A stretch of 64,000 nucleotides of DNA from Bugulina stolonifera (lineage: Eukaryota > Bryozoa > Gymnolaemata > Cheilostomatida > Bugulidae), in contig OW285190.1 in NCBI GenBank assembly GCA_935421135.1, positions 434,001-498,000 on the forward strand. The letters are read 5' to 3'. Within the stretch, counting starts at the first letter, position 1. Each line of letters begins with the position of its first letter. A program made the translations under genes and the position numbers. Below the pieces are notes generated by a model. It did no database searches, was not told the origin of the DNA, and saw nothing but the letters and a program-made list of their open reading frames with translations. Below are positions 1 to 8,880 of this stretch, one piece after another.

Positions 1-227
1 AGTGAATGAAACACATTGTTGCACACAGCAATTTGGTACAAAACACAATGAAAACTTACTTTCATGCAATATTGAACATCTTTTACTAGTTTACAAACTA
101 ATAACTCAAGTGAATTTGTCAAAAATCACAAATTTGACATTATGTTACATGTTTGCAAAGTTAAATTTGTATACAAAGTCATGTTTTATTGATTTTCATA
201 CAAATTACGCAGTCTGAGCATTGCAAA
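1..227 (+). repeat. Monomer class K (227 bp) with 12-bp palindrome
   Basis: K is recognised by gttacatg at offset 144, cataca near the 3' end, attacgcagtctgagc at the end, and a 1-bp deletion that creates the perfect palindrome TTTGTATACAAA (166-177 here). Other K copies start at 19141, 21648, 25065, 27105 and 40076. The plus-strand frame runs 8 codons further than in other classes because the deletion shifts it past the usual TGA. Confidence 0.93.
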
Positions 228-454
228 AGTGAATGAAACACATTGTTGCACACAGCAATTTGGTACAAAACACACCTAAAACTTACTTTCATGCAATATT
301 GAACATCTTTTACTAGTTTACAAACTAATAACTCAAATGAATTTGTCGAAAATCACAAATTTGACATTATGTTTCATGTTTGCAAAGTTAAATTTGTATA
401 CAAAGTCATGTTTTATTGATTTTCATTCAAATTACGCATTCTGAACATTGCAAA
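228..454 (+). repeat. Monomer class L (227 bp)
   Basis: L has gcacac at offset 21, the variant acacctaaaac, and ttgtcgaaaatcac with a private CpG. It shares the 1-bp deletion and the 12-bp palindrome of K. Other copies start at 21875, 25292, 27332 and 40303. The copy at 19368 has an L 5' part joined to an F 3' part and is back to 228 bp. Confidence 0.92.
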
Positions 455-910
455 AGTGACTGAAACACATTGTTACAAACAGCAATTTGGTACAAAACAC
501 ACTTAAAACTTACTTTCATGCAATATTGAACATCTTTTACTAGTTTACAAACTAATAACTCAAGTGAATTTGTCAAAAATCACAAATTTGACATTATGTT
601 TCATGTTTACAAAGTTGAATATTGTATGGAAAGTCATGTTTTATTGATTTTCATTCAAATAATGCATTCTGAACGTTGCAAAAATGACTGAAACACATTG
701 TTACAAACAGCAATTTGGTACAAAACACACTTAAAACTTACTTTCATGCAATATTGAACGTCTTTTACTAGTTTACAAACTAATAACTCAAATGAATTTG
801 TCAAAAATCACAAATTTGACATTATGTTTCATGTTTACAAAGTTGAATATTGTATGGAAAGTACTGTTTTATTGATTTTCATTCAAATAATGCATTCTGA
901 ACGTTGCAAA
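455..910 (+). repeat. Monomer classes M and N
   Basis: M (455-682) and N (683-910) are acaaac/acttaaaac monomers with ttacaaagttgaat and tatgg, ending in aaataatgcattctgaacg. N begins with aatgactg instead of agtgactg, has gaacgtc at offset 74, and has tactg in place of tcatg. M copies start at 455, 22102, 25519, 27559 and 40530; N copies at 683, 25747, 27787 and 40758. A chimeric N-like copy lies at 22330. Confidence 0.9.
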
Positions 911-1128
911 AGTGACTGAAACACATTGTTACAAACAGCAATTTGGTACAAAACACACTTAAAACTTACTTTCATGCAATATTTAACATCTTTTACTAGT
1001 TTACAAACTAATAACTCAAATGAATTTGTCAAAAATCCCGAATTTGACATTATGTTTCATGTTTGCAAAGTTAAATATTGTATGTTTTATTGATTTTCAT
1101 TCAAATTATGCATTCTGAACATTGCAAA
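911..1128 (+). repeat. Monomer class O (218 bp, 10-bp deletion)
   Basis: O is the only class with a large indel: caaagtcatg is missing, so tatg runs straight into ttttattg. In the parent sequence the missing piece is bracketed by two ATG triplets, consistent with slippage or microhomology deletion. The same deletion is found at 25975, 28015 and 40986, always after N, so all four copies descend from one event. O also carries tttaac and cccg, which class B shares. Confidence 0.95.
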
Positions 1129-1584
1129 AGTGACTGAAACACATTGTTACAAACAGCAATTTGGTACAAAACACACTTAAAACTTACTTTCATGCAATAT
1201 TGAGCATCTTTTACTAGTTTACAAACTAATAACTCAAGTGAATTTGTCAAAAATCACAAATTTGACATTATGTTTCATGTTTGCAAAGTTGAATATTGCT
1301 TGCAAAGCCATGTTTTATTGATTTTCATTCAAATTATGCATACTGAACATTGCAAAAGTGAATGAAACACATTGTTACAGACAGCAATTCGGTACAAAAC
1401 ACACTGAAAACTTACTTTCATGCAATATTGAACATCTTTTAGTAGTTTACAATCTAATAACTCAAGTGAATTTGTTAAAAATCACAAATTTGACATGATG
1501 TTTCATGTTTGCAAAGTTGAATATTGCTTGCAAAGCCATGTTTTATTGATTTTTATTCAAACTATGCAGTCTGAGCATTGCAAG

Positions 1585-1812
1585 AGTGAATGAAACACAT
1601 TGTTGCACACAGCAATTTGGTACAAACCACAATGAAAACTTACTTTCATGCAATATTGAACATCTTTTACTAGTTTACAAACTAATAACTCAAATGAATT
1701 TGTCAAAAATCCCGAATTTGACATTATGTTTCATATTTGCAAAGTTAAATATTGTATGCAAGGTCATGTTTTATTGATTTTCATTCAAATTATGCATTCT
1801 GAACATTGCAAA
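1585..1812 (+). repeat. Monomer class A (228 bp)
   Basis: A is marked by accacaatg at offset 43, cccgaattt at 127, catatttgc at 148 and caaggtc at 175. Other A copies start at 3181, 4093, 5689, 6601, 8197, 10477, 11389, 14809, 15721, 17317 and 19824. A2, at 29372, 31196, 34839, 35748, 38026, 44620, 46441, 50084, 50993 and 53955, keeps accac and cccg but has catgtttgc and caaagtc. A always follows a monomer ending in gagcattgcaag. Confidence 0.93.
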
Positions 1813-2040
1813 AGTGAATGAAACACATTGTTGCACACAGCAATTTGGTACAAAACACAATGAAAACTCACTTTCATGCAATATTTAACATCTTTTACTA
1901 GTTTACAAACTAATAACTCAAATGAATTTGTCAAAAATCCCGAATTTGACATTATGTTTCATGTTTGCAAAGTTAAATATTGTATGCAAAGTCATGTTTT
2001 ATTGATTTTCATTCAAATTATGCATTCTGAACATTGCAAA
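1813..2040 (+). repeat. Monomer class B (228 bp)
   Basis: B has aatgaaaactcac, atatttaac, cccgaattt and tatgcaaagtcatg. Other copies: 4321, 6829, 11617, 15949. B2 has the agtatatg start and attgaac, at 8881, 13213, 18001, 20508, 23925, 32106, 33016, 36658, 38936, 47351, 48261, 51903, 54865, 56687 and 61471. B2 is shared by both halves of the window. Confidence 0.92.
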
Positions 2041-2268
2041 AGTGACTGAAACACATTGTTACAAACAGCAGTTTGATACAAAACACACTTAAAACTTACT
2101 TTCATGCAATATTGAACATCTTTTACTAGTTTACAATCTAATAACTCAAGTGAATTTGTTAAAAATCACAAATTTGACATTATGTTTCATGTTTGCAAAG
2201 TTGAATATTGCTTGCAAAGCCATGTTTTATTGATTTTTATTCAAACTATGCAGTCTGAACATTGCAAA
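2041..2268 (+). repeat. Monomer class C (228 bp)
   Basis: C has agtgactg, acaaac, cagtttgatac, acttaaaac, caatct, ttgttaaaaatc, cttgcaaagcc and the end actatgcagtctgaac. Copies: 4549, 7057, 9109, 11845, 13441, 16177, 18229, 20736, 24153, 26193. C2 (caatttgatac): 33244, 36886, 39164, 43025, 48489, 52131, 55093, 56915, 61699. C is almost always followed by D, so C-D is the most stable neighbour pair across the window. Confidence 0.92.
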
Positions 2269-2496
2269 AGTGAATGAAACACATTGTTGCACACAGCAAT
2301 TTGGTACAAAACACAATGAAAACTTACTTTCATGCAATATTGAACATCTTTTACTAGTTTACAAACTAATAACTCAAATGAATTTGTCAAAAATCCGGAA
2401 TTTGACATTATGTTTCATGTTTGCAAAGTTAAATATTGTATGCAAAGTCATGTTTTATTGATTTTCATTCAAATTATGCATTCTGAACATTGCAAA
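2269..2496 (+). repeat. Monomer class D (228 bp) with CCGG
   Basis: D carries ccgg at offset 127-130 (2395-2398 here), where other classes have caca or cccg. This is a CpG in an otherwise CpG-poor monomer. D copies: 4777, 7285, 9337, 12073, 13669, 16405, 18457, 20964, 24381, 26421, 39392. D2 has caatgtc instead of caaagtc: 33472, 37114, 43253, 48717, 52359, 55321, 57143, 58966, 61927, plus the chimera at 45529. Confidence 0.94.
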
Positions 2497-2724
2497 AGTG
2501 AATGAAACACATTGTTGCACACAGCAATTTGGTACAAAACACAATGAAAACTTACTTTCATGCAATATTGAACATCTTTTACTAGTTTACAAACTAATAA
2601 CTCAAGTGAATTTGTCAAAAATCACAAATTTGACATTATGTTTCATGTTTACAAAGTTGAATATTGCATGGAAAGTCATGTTTTATTGATTTTCATTCCA
2701 ATTATGCATTCTGAACATTGCAAA
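2497..2724 (+). repeat. Monomer class E (228 bp) with imperfect 14-bp inverted repeat
   Basis: E has gcacac, caagtg, ttgtcaaaaatcac, ttacaaagttg and catggaaagtcatg. Copies: 5005, 7513, 9565, 12301, 13897, 16633, 18685, 21192, 24609, 26649, 39620. Within it atgcaatattgaac (2560-2573) and gttgaatattgcat (2656-2669) are inverted repeats matching at 13 of 14 positions, separated by 82 bp. Confidence 0.9.
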
Positions 2725-2952
2725 AGTGACTGAAACACATTGTTACAAACAGCAATTTGGTACAAAACACACTTAAAACTTACTTTCATGCAATATTGAA
2801 CATCTTTTACTAGTTTACAAACTAATAACTCAAGTGAATTTGTCAAAAATCACAAATTTGACATTATGTTTCATGTTTGCAAAGTTGAATATTGCTTGCA
2901 AAGCCATGTTTTATTGATTTTCATTCAAATTATGCATACTGAACATTGCAAA
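2725..2952 (+). repeat. Monomer class F (228 bp)
   Basis: F has agtgactg, acaaac, acttaaaac, actag, caaact, ttgtcaaaaatcac, ttgaatattgcttgc and ends attatgcatactgaac. Copies: 1129, 5233, 7741, 10021, 12529, 14353, 16861, 28233, 41204. It is always followed by G, or by the G/H chimera at 12757. Confidence 0.9.
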
Positions 2953-3180
2953 AGTGAATGAAACACATTGTTACAGACAGCAATTCGGTACAAAACACAC
3001 TGAAAACTTACTTTCATGCAATATTGAACATCTTTTAGTAGTTTACAATCTAATAACTCAAGTGAATTTGTTAAAAATCACAAATTTGACATGATGTTTC
3101 ATGTTTGCAAAGTTGAATATTGCTTGCAAAGCCATGTTTTATTGATTTTTATTCAAACTATGCAGTCTGAGCATTGCAAG
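2953..3180 (+). repeat. Monomer class G (228 bp)
   Basis: G has acagac, ttcgg, actgaaaac, agtag, caatct, ttgttaaaaatc, catgatg and ends actatgcagtctgagcattgcaag. Copies: 1357, 3865, 5461, 6373, 7969, 10249, 11161, 14581, 15493, 17089, 19596, 28461, 41432. G2 (3637, 6145, 8653, 10933, 12985, 15265, 17773, 20280) has the same body but ends ttttgttg with attatgcagtctgaac. Confidence 0.91.
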
Positions 3181-3408
3181 AGTGAATGAAACACATTGTT
3201 GCACACAGCAATTTGGTACAAACCACAATGAAAACTTACTTTCATGCAATATTGAACATCTTTTACTAGTTTACAAACTAATAACTCAAATGAATTTGTC
3301 AAAAATCCCGAATTTGACATTATGTTTCATATTTGCAAAGTTAAATATTGTATGCAAGGTCATGTTTTATTGATTTTCATTCAAATTATGCATTCTGAAC
3401 ATTGCAAA

Positions 3409-3636
3409 AGTGAATGAAACACATTGTTGCACACAGCAATTTGGTACAAAACACAATGAAAACTTACTTTCATGCAATATTGAACATCTTTTACTAGTTT
3501 ACAAACTAATAACTCAAGTGAATTCGCCAAAAATCACAAATTTGACATTATGTTTCATGTTTGCAAAGTTGAATATTGCTTGCAAAGCCATGTTTTATTG
3601 ATTTTCATTCAAATTATGCATACTGAACATTGCAAA
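3409..3636 (+). repeat. Monomer class H (228 bp) with GAATTC
   Basis: H has gaattcgcc in place of gaatttgtc (gaattc at 3520-3525), then caca, cttgcaaagcc and the catactg end. Copies: 5917, 8425, 10705, 15037, 17545, 20052. H2 (29600, 31424, 35067, 35976, 38254, 44848, 46669, 50312, 51221, 54183) has a ttttgttg end with cagtctg. The W class shares gaattcgcc. In the first two HOR copies the GAATTC sites are exactly 2508 bp apart. Confidence 0.92.
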
Positions 3637-4092
3637 AGTGAATGAAACACATTGTTACAGACAGCAATTCGGTACAAAACACACTGAAAACTTACTTTCA
3701 TGCAATATTGAACATCTTTTAGTAGTTTACAATCTAATAACTCAAGTGAATTTGTTAAAAATCACAAATTTGACATGATGTTTCATGTTTGCAAAGTTGA
3801 ATATTGCTTGCAAAGCCATGTTTTGTTGATTTTTATTCAAATTATGCAGTCTGAACATTGCAAAAGTGAATGAAACACATTGTTACAGACAGCAATTCGG
3901 TACAAAACACACTGAAAACTTACTTTCATGCAATATTGAACATCTTTTAGTAGTTTACAATCTAATAACTCAAGTGAATTTGTTAAAAATCACAAATTTG
4001 ACATGATGTTTCATGTTTGCAAAGTTGAATATTGCTTGCAAAGCCATGTTTTATTGATTTTTATTCAAACTATGCAGTCTGAGCATTGCAAG

Positions 4093-6600
4093 AGTGAATG
4101 AAACACATTGTTGCACACAGCAATTTGGTACAAACCACAATGAAAACTTACTTTCATGCAATATTGAACATCTTTTACTAGTTTACAAACTAATAACTCA
4201 AATGAATTTGTCAAAAATCCCGAATTTGACATTATGTTTCATATTTGCAAAGTTAAATATTGTATGCAAGGTCATGTTTTATTGATTTTCATTCAAATTA
4301 TGCATTCTGAACATTGCAAAAGTGAATGAAACACATTGTTGCACACAGCAATTTGGTACAAAACACAATGAAAACTCACTTTCATGCAATATTTAACATC
4401 TTTTACTAGTTTACAAACTAATAACTCAAATGAATTTGTCAAAAATCCCGAATTTGACATTATGTTTCATGTTTGCAAAGTTAAATATTGTATGCAAAGT
4501 CATGTTTTATTGATTTTCATTCAAATTATGCATTCTGAACATTGCAAAAGTGACTGAAACACATTGTTACAAACAGCAGTTTGATACAAAACACACTTAA
4601 AACTTACTTTCATGCAATATTGAACATCTTTTACTAGTTTACAATCTAATAACTCAAGTGAATTTGTTAAAAATCACAAATTTGACATTATGTTTCATGT
4701 TTGCAAAGTTGAATATTGCTTGCAAAGCCATGTTTTATTGATTTTTATTCAAACTATGCAGTCTGAACATTGCAAAAGTGAATGAAACACATTGTTGCAC
4801 ACAGCAATTTGGTACAAAACACAATGAAAACTTACTTTCATGCAATATTGAACATCTTTTACTAGTTTACAAACTAATAACTCAAATGAATTTGTCAAAA
4901 ATCCGGAATTTGACATTATGTTTCATGTTTGCAAAGTTAAATATTGTATGCAAAGTCATGTTTTATTGATTTTCATTCAAATTATGCATTCTGAACATTG
5001 CAAAAGTGAATGAAACACATTGTTGCACACAGCAATTTGGTACAAAACACACTGAAAACTTACTTTCATGCAATATTGAACATCTTTTACTAGTTTACAA
5101 ACTAATAACTCAAGTGAATTTGTCAAAAATCACAAATTTGACATTATGTTTCATGTTTACAAAGTTGAATATTGCATGGAAAGTCATGTTTTATTGATTT
5201 TCATTCCAATTATGCATTCTGAACATTGCAAAAGTGACTGAAACACATTGTTACAAACAGCAATTTGGTACAAAACACACTTTAAACTTACTTTCATGCA
5301 ATATTGAACATCTTTTACTAGTTTACAAACTAATAACTCAAGTGAATTTGTCAAAAATCACAAATTTGACATTATGTTTCATGTTTGCAAAGTTGAATAT
5401 TGCTTGCAAAGCCATGTTTTATTGATTTTCATTCAAATTATGCATACTGAACATTGCAAAAGTGAATGAAACACATTGTTACAGACAGCAATTCGGTACA
5501 AAACACACTGAAAACTTACTTTCATGCAATATTGAACATCTTTTAGTAGTTTACAATCTAATAACTCAAGTGAATTTGTTAAAAATCACAAATTTGACAT
5601 GATGTTTCATGTTTGCAAAGTTGAATATTGCTTGCAAAGCCATGTTTTATTGATTTTTATTCAAACTATGCAGTCTGAGCATTGCAAGAGTGAATGAAAC
5701 ACATTGTTGCACACAGCAATTTGGTACAAACCACAATGAAAACTTACTTTCATGCAATATTGAACATCTTTTACTAGTTTACAAACTAATAACTCAAATG
5801 AATTTGTCAAAAATCCCGAATTTGACATTATGTTTCATATTTGCAAAGTTAAATATTGTATGCAAGGTCATGTTTTATTGATTTTCATTCAAATTATGCA
5901 TTCTGAACATTGCAAAAGTGAATGAAACACATTGTTGCACACAGCAATTTGGTACAAAACACAATGAAAACTTACTTTCATGCAATATTGAACATCTTTT
6001 ACTAGTTTACAAACTAATAACTCAAGTGAATTCGCCAAAAATCACAAATTTGACATTATGTTTCATGTTTGCAAAGTTGAATATTGCTTGCAAAGCCATG
6101 TTTTATTGATTTTCATTCAAATTATGCATACTGAACATTGCAAAAGTGAATGAAACACATTGTTACAGACAGCAATTTGGTACAAAACACACTGAAAACT
6201 TACTTTCATGCAATATTGAACATCTTTTAGTAGTTTACAATCTAATAACTCAAGTGAATTTGTTAAAAATCACAAATTTGACATGATGTTTCATGTTTGC
6301 AAAGTTGAATATTGCTTGCAAAGCCATGTTTTGTTGATTTTTATTCAAATTATGCAGTCTGAACATTGCAAAAGTGAATGAAACACATTGTTACAGACAG
6401 CAATTCGGTACAAAACACACTGAAAACTTACTTTCATGCAATATTGAACATCTTTTAGTAGTTTACAATCTAATAACTCAAGTGAATTTGTTAAAAATCA
6501 CAAATTTGACATGATGTTTCATGTTTGCAAAGTTGAATATTGCTTGCAAAGCCATGTTTTATTGATTTTTATTCAAACTATGCAGTCTGAGCATTGCAAG
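4093..6600 (+). repeat. 11-monomer HOR, type I, copy 2 (2508 bp)
   Basis: Starts: A 4093, B 4321, C 4549, D 4777, E 5005, F 5233, G 5461, A 5689, H 5917, G2 6145, G 6373. The order is identical to copy 1. Private changes include acacactg in E, actttaaac in F and tttgg in G2. Confidence 0.96.
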
Positions 6601-8880
6601 AGTGAATGAAACACATTGTTGCACACAGCAATTTGGTACAAACCACAATGAAAACTTACTTTCATGCAATATTGAACATCTTTTACTAGTTTACAAACTA
6701 ATAACTCAAATGAATTTGTCAAAAATCCCGAATTTGACATTATGTTTCATATTTGCAAAGTTAAATATTGTATGCAAGGTCATGTTTTATTGATTTTCAT
6801 TCAAATTATGCATTCTGAACATTGCAAAAGTGAATGAAACACATTGTTGCACACAGCAATTTGGTACAAAACACAATGAAAACTCACTTTCATGCAATAT
6901 TTAACATCTTTTACTAGTTTACAAACTAATAACTCAAATGAATTTGTCAAAAATCCCGAATTTGACATTATGTTTCATGTTTGCAAAGTTAAATATTGTA
7001 TGCAAAGTCATGTTTTATTGATTTTCATTCAAATTATGCATTCTGAACATTGCAAAAGTGACTGAAACACATTGTTACAAACAGCAGTTTGATACAAAAC
7101 ACACTTAAAACTTACTTTCATGCAATATTGAACATCTTTTACTAGTTTACAATCTAATAACTCAAGTGAATTTGTTAAAAATCACAAATTTGACATTATG
7201 TTTCATGTTTGCAAAGTTGAATATTGCTTGCAAAGCCATGTTTTATTGATTTTTATTCAAACTATGCAGTCTGAACATTGCAAAAGTGAATGAAACACAT
7301 TGTTGCACACAGCAATTTGGTACAAAACACAATGAAAACTTACTTTCATGCAATATTGAACATCTTTTACTAGTTTACAAACTAATAACTCAAATGAATT
7401 TGTCAAAAATCCGGAATTTGACATTATGTTTCATGTTTGCAAAGTTAAATATTGTATGCAAAGTCATGTTTTATTGATTTTCATTCAAATTATGCATTCT
7501 GAACATTGCAAAAGTGAATGAAACACATTGTTGCACACAGCAATTTGGTACAAAACACAATGAAAACTTACTTTCATGCAATATTGAACATCTTTTACTA
7601 GTTTACAAACTAATAACTCAAGTGAATTTGTCAAAAATCACAAATTTGACATTATGTTTCATGTTTACAAAGTTGAATATTGCATGGAAAGTCATGTTTT
7701 ATTGATTTTCATTCCAATTATGCATTCTGAACATTGCAAAAGTGACTGAAACACATTGTTACAAACAGCAATTTGGTACAAAACACACTTAAAACTTACT
7801 TTCATGCAATATTGAACATCTTTTAGTAGTTTACAAACTAATAACTCAAGTGAATTTGTCAAAAATCACAAATTTGACATTATGTTTCATGTTTGCAAAG
7901 TTGAATATTGCTTGCAAAGCCATGTTTTATTGATTTTCATTCAAATTATGCATACTGAACATTGCAAAAGTGAATGAAACACATTGTTACAGACAGCAAT
8001 TCGGTACAAAACACACTGAAAACTTACTTTCATGCAATATTGAACATCTTTTAGTAGTTTACAATCTAATAACTCAAGTGAATTTGTTAAAAATCACAAA
8101 TTTGACATGATGTTTCATGTTTGCAAAGTTGAATATTGCTTGCAAAGCCATGTTTTATTGATTTTTATTCAAACTATGCAGTCTGAGCATTGCAAGAGTG
8201 AATGAAACACATTGTTGCACACAGCAATTTGGTACAAACCACAATGAAAACTTACTTTCATGCAATATTGAACATCTTTTACTAGTTTACAAACTAATAA
8301 CTCAAATGAATTTGTCAAAAATCCCGAATTTGACATTATGTTTCATATTTGCAAAGTTAAATATTGTATGCAAGGTCATGTTTTATTGATTTTCATTCAA
8401 ATTATGCATTCTGAACATTGCAAAAGTGAATGAAACACATTGTTGCACACAGCAATTTGGTACAAAACACAATGAAAACTTACTTTCATGCAATATTGAA
8501 CATCTTTTACTAGTTTACAAACTAATAACTCAAGTGAATTCGCCAAAAATCACAAATTTGACATTATGTTTCATGTTTGCAAAGTTGAATATTGCTTGCA
8601 AAGCCATGTTTTATTGATTTTCATTCAAATTATGCATACTGAACATTGCAAAAGTGAATGAAACACATTGTTACAGACAGCAATTCGGTACAAAACACAC
8701 TGAAAACTTACTTTCATGCAATATTGAACATCTTTTAGTAGTTTACAATCTAATAACTCAAGTGAATTTGTTAAAAATCACAAATTTGACATGATGTTTC
8801 ATGTTTGCAAAGTTGAATATTGCTTGCAAAGCCATGTTTTGTTGATTTTTATTCAAATTATGCAGTCTGAACATTGCAAA
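6601..8880 (+). repeat. Type I HOR lacking the last G (10 monomers, 2280 bp)
   Basis: Starts: A 6601, B 6829, C 7057, D 7285, E 7513, F 7741, G 7969, A 8197, H 8425, G2 8653. The expected final G is absent and G2 runs into B2. F here carries the agtag variant at offset 85, normally seen in G, which suggests a short conversion patch. Confidence 0.94.

Larger units (their letters stand above)
1..1584 (+). repeat. Block K-L-M-N-O-F-G (7 monomers)
   Basis: Monomers start at 1 (K, 227 bp), 228 (L, 227), 455 (M), 683 (N), 911 (O, 218), 1129 (F) and 1357 (G). The order K-L-M-N-O recurs complete at 25065, 27105 and 40076. After O the block re-enters the F-G-A order of the 11-monomer HOR. The window therefore opens inside a K-O cassette whose left part, expected to be E and J, lies outside. 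Confidence 0.93.
1585..4092 (+). repeat. 11-monomer HOR, type I, copy 1 (2508 bp)
   Basis: The order is A(1585) B(1813) C(2041) D(2269) E(2497) F(2725) G(2953) A(3181) H(3409) G2(3637) G(3865). It is directly followed by a second copy in the same order. By eye, the two copies differ at only a few bases: position 47-48 of E, the acttaaaac motif of F, and ttcgg versus tttgg in G2. This near identity of whole 2508-bp units, against clear divergence between neighbouring monomers, is the hallmark of a higher-order repeat. Confidence 0.96.

Noticed and set aside
1586..1777. Recurrent plus-strand frame of 63 codons (and 71- and 73-codon variants) as a peptide gene family
   Set aside because: It usually starts at a GTG, has no recognisable domain, ends at the same TGA in each monomer, and is simply carried along by tandem duplication. 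The 71-codon form arises from the K deletion and the 73-codon form from other in-repeat variation.
3520..3540. CENP-B box in the ttcgcc-bearing H monomers
   Set aside because: A TTCG is present but the required downstream CGGG core is not. The cccg of A and B on the opposite strand gives ttcggg without the correct spacing. No class satisfies the core pattern.
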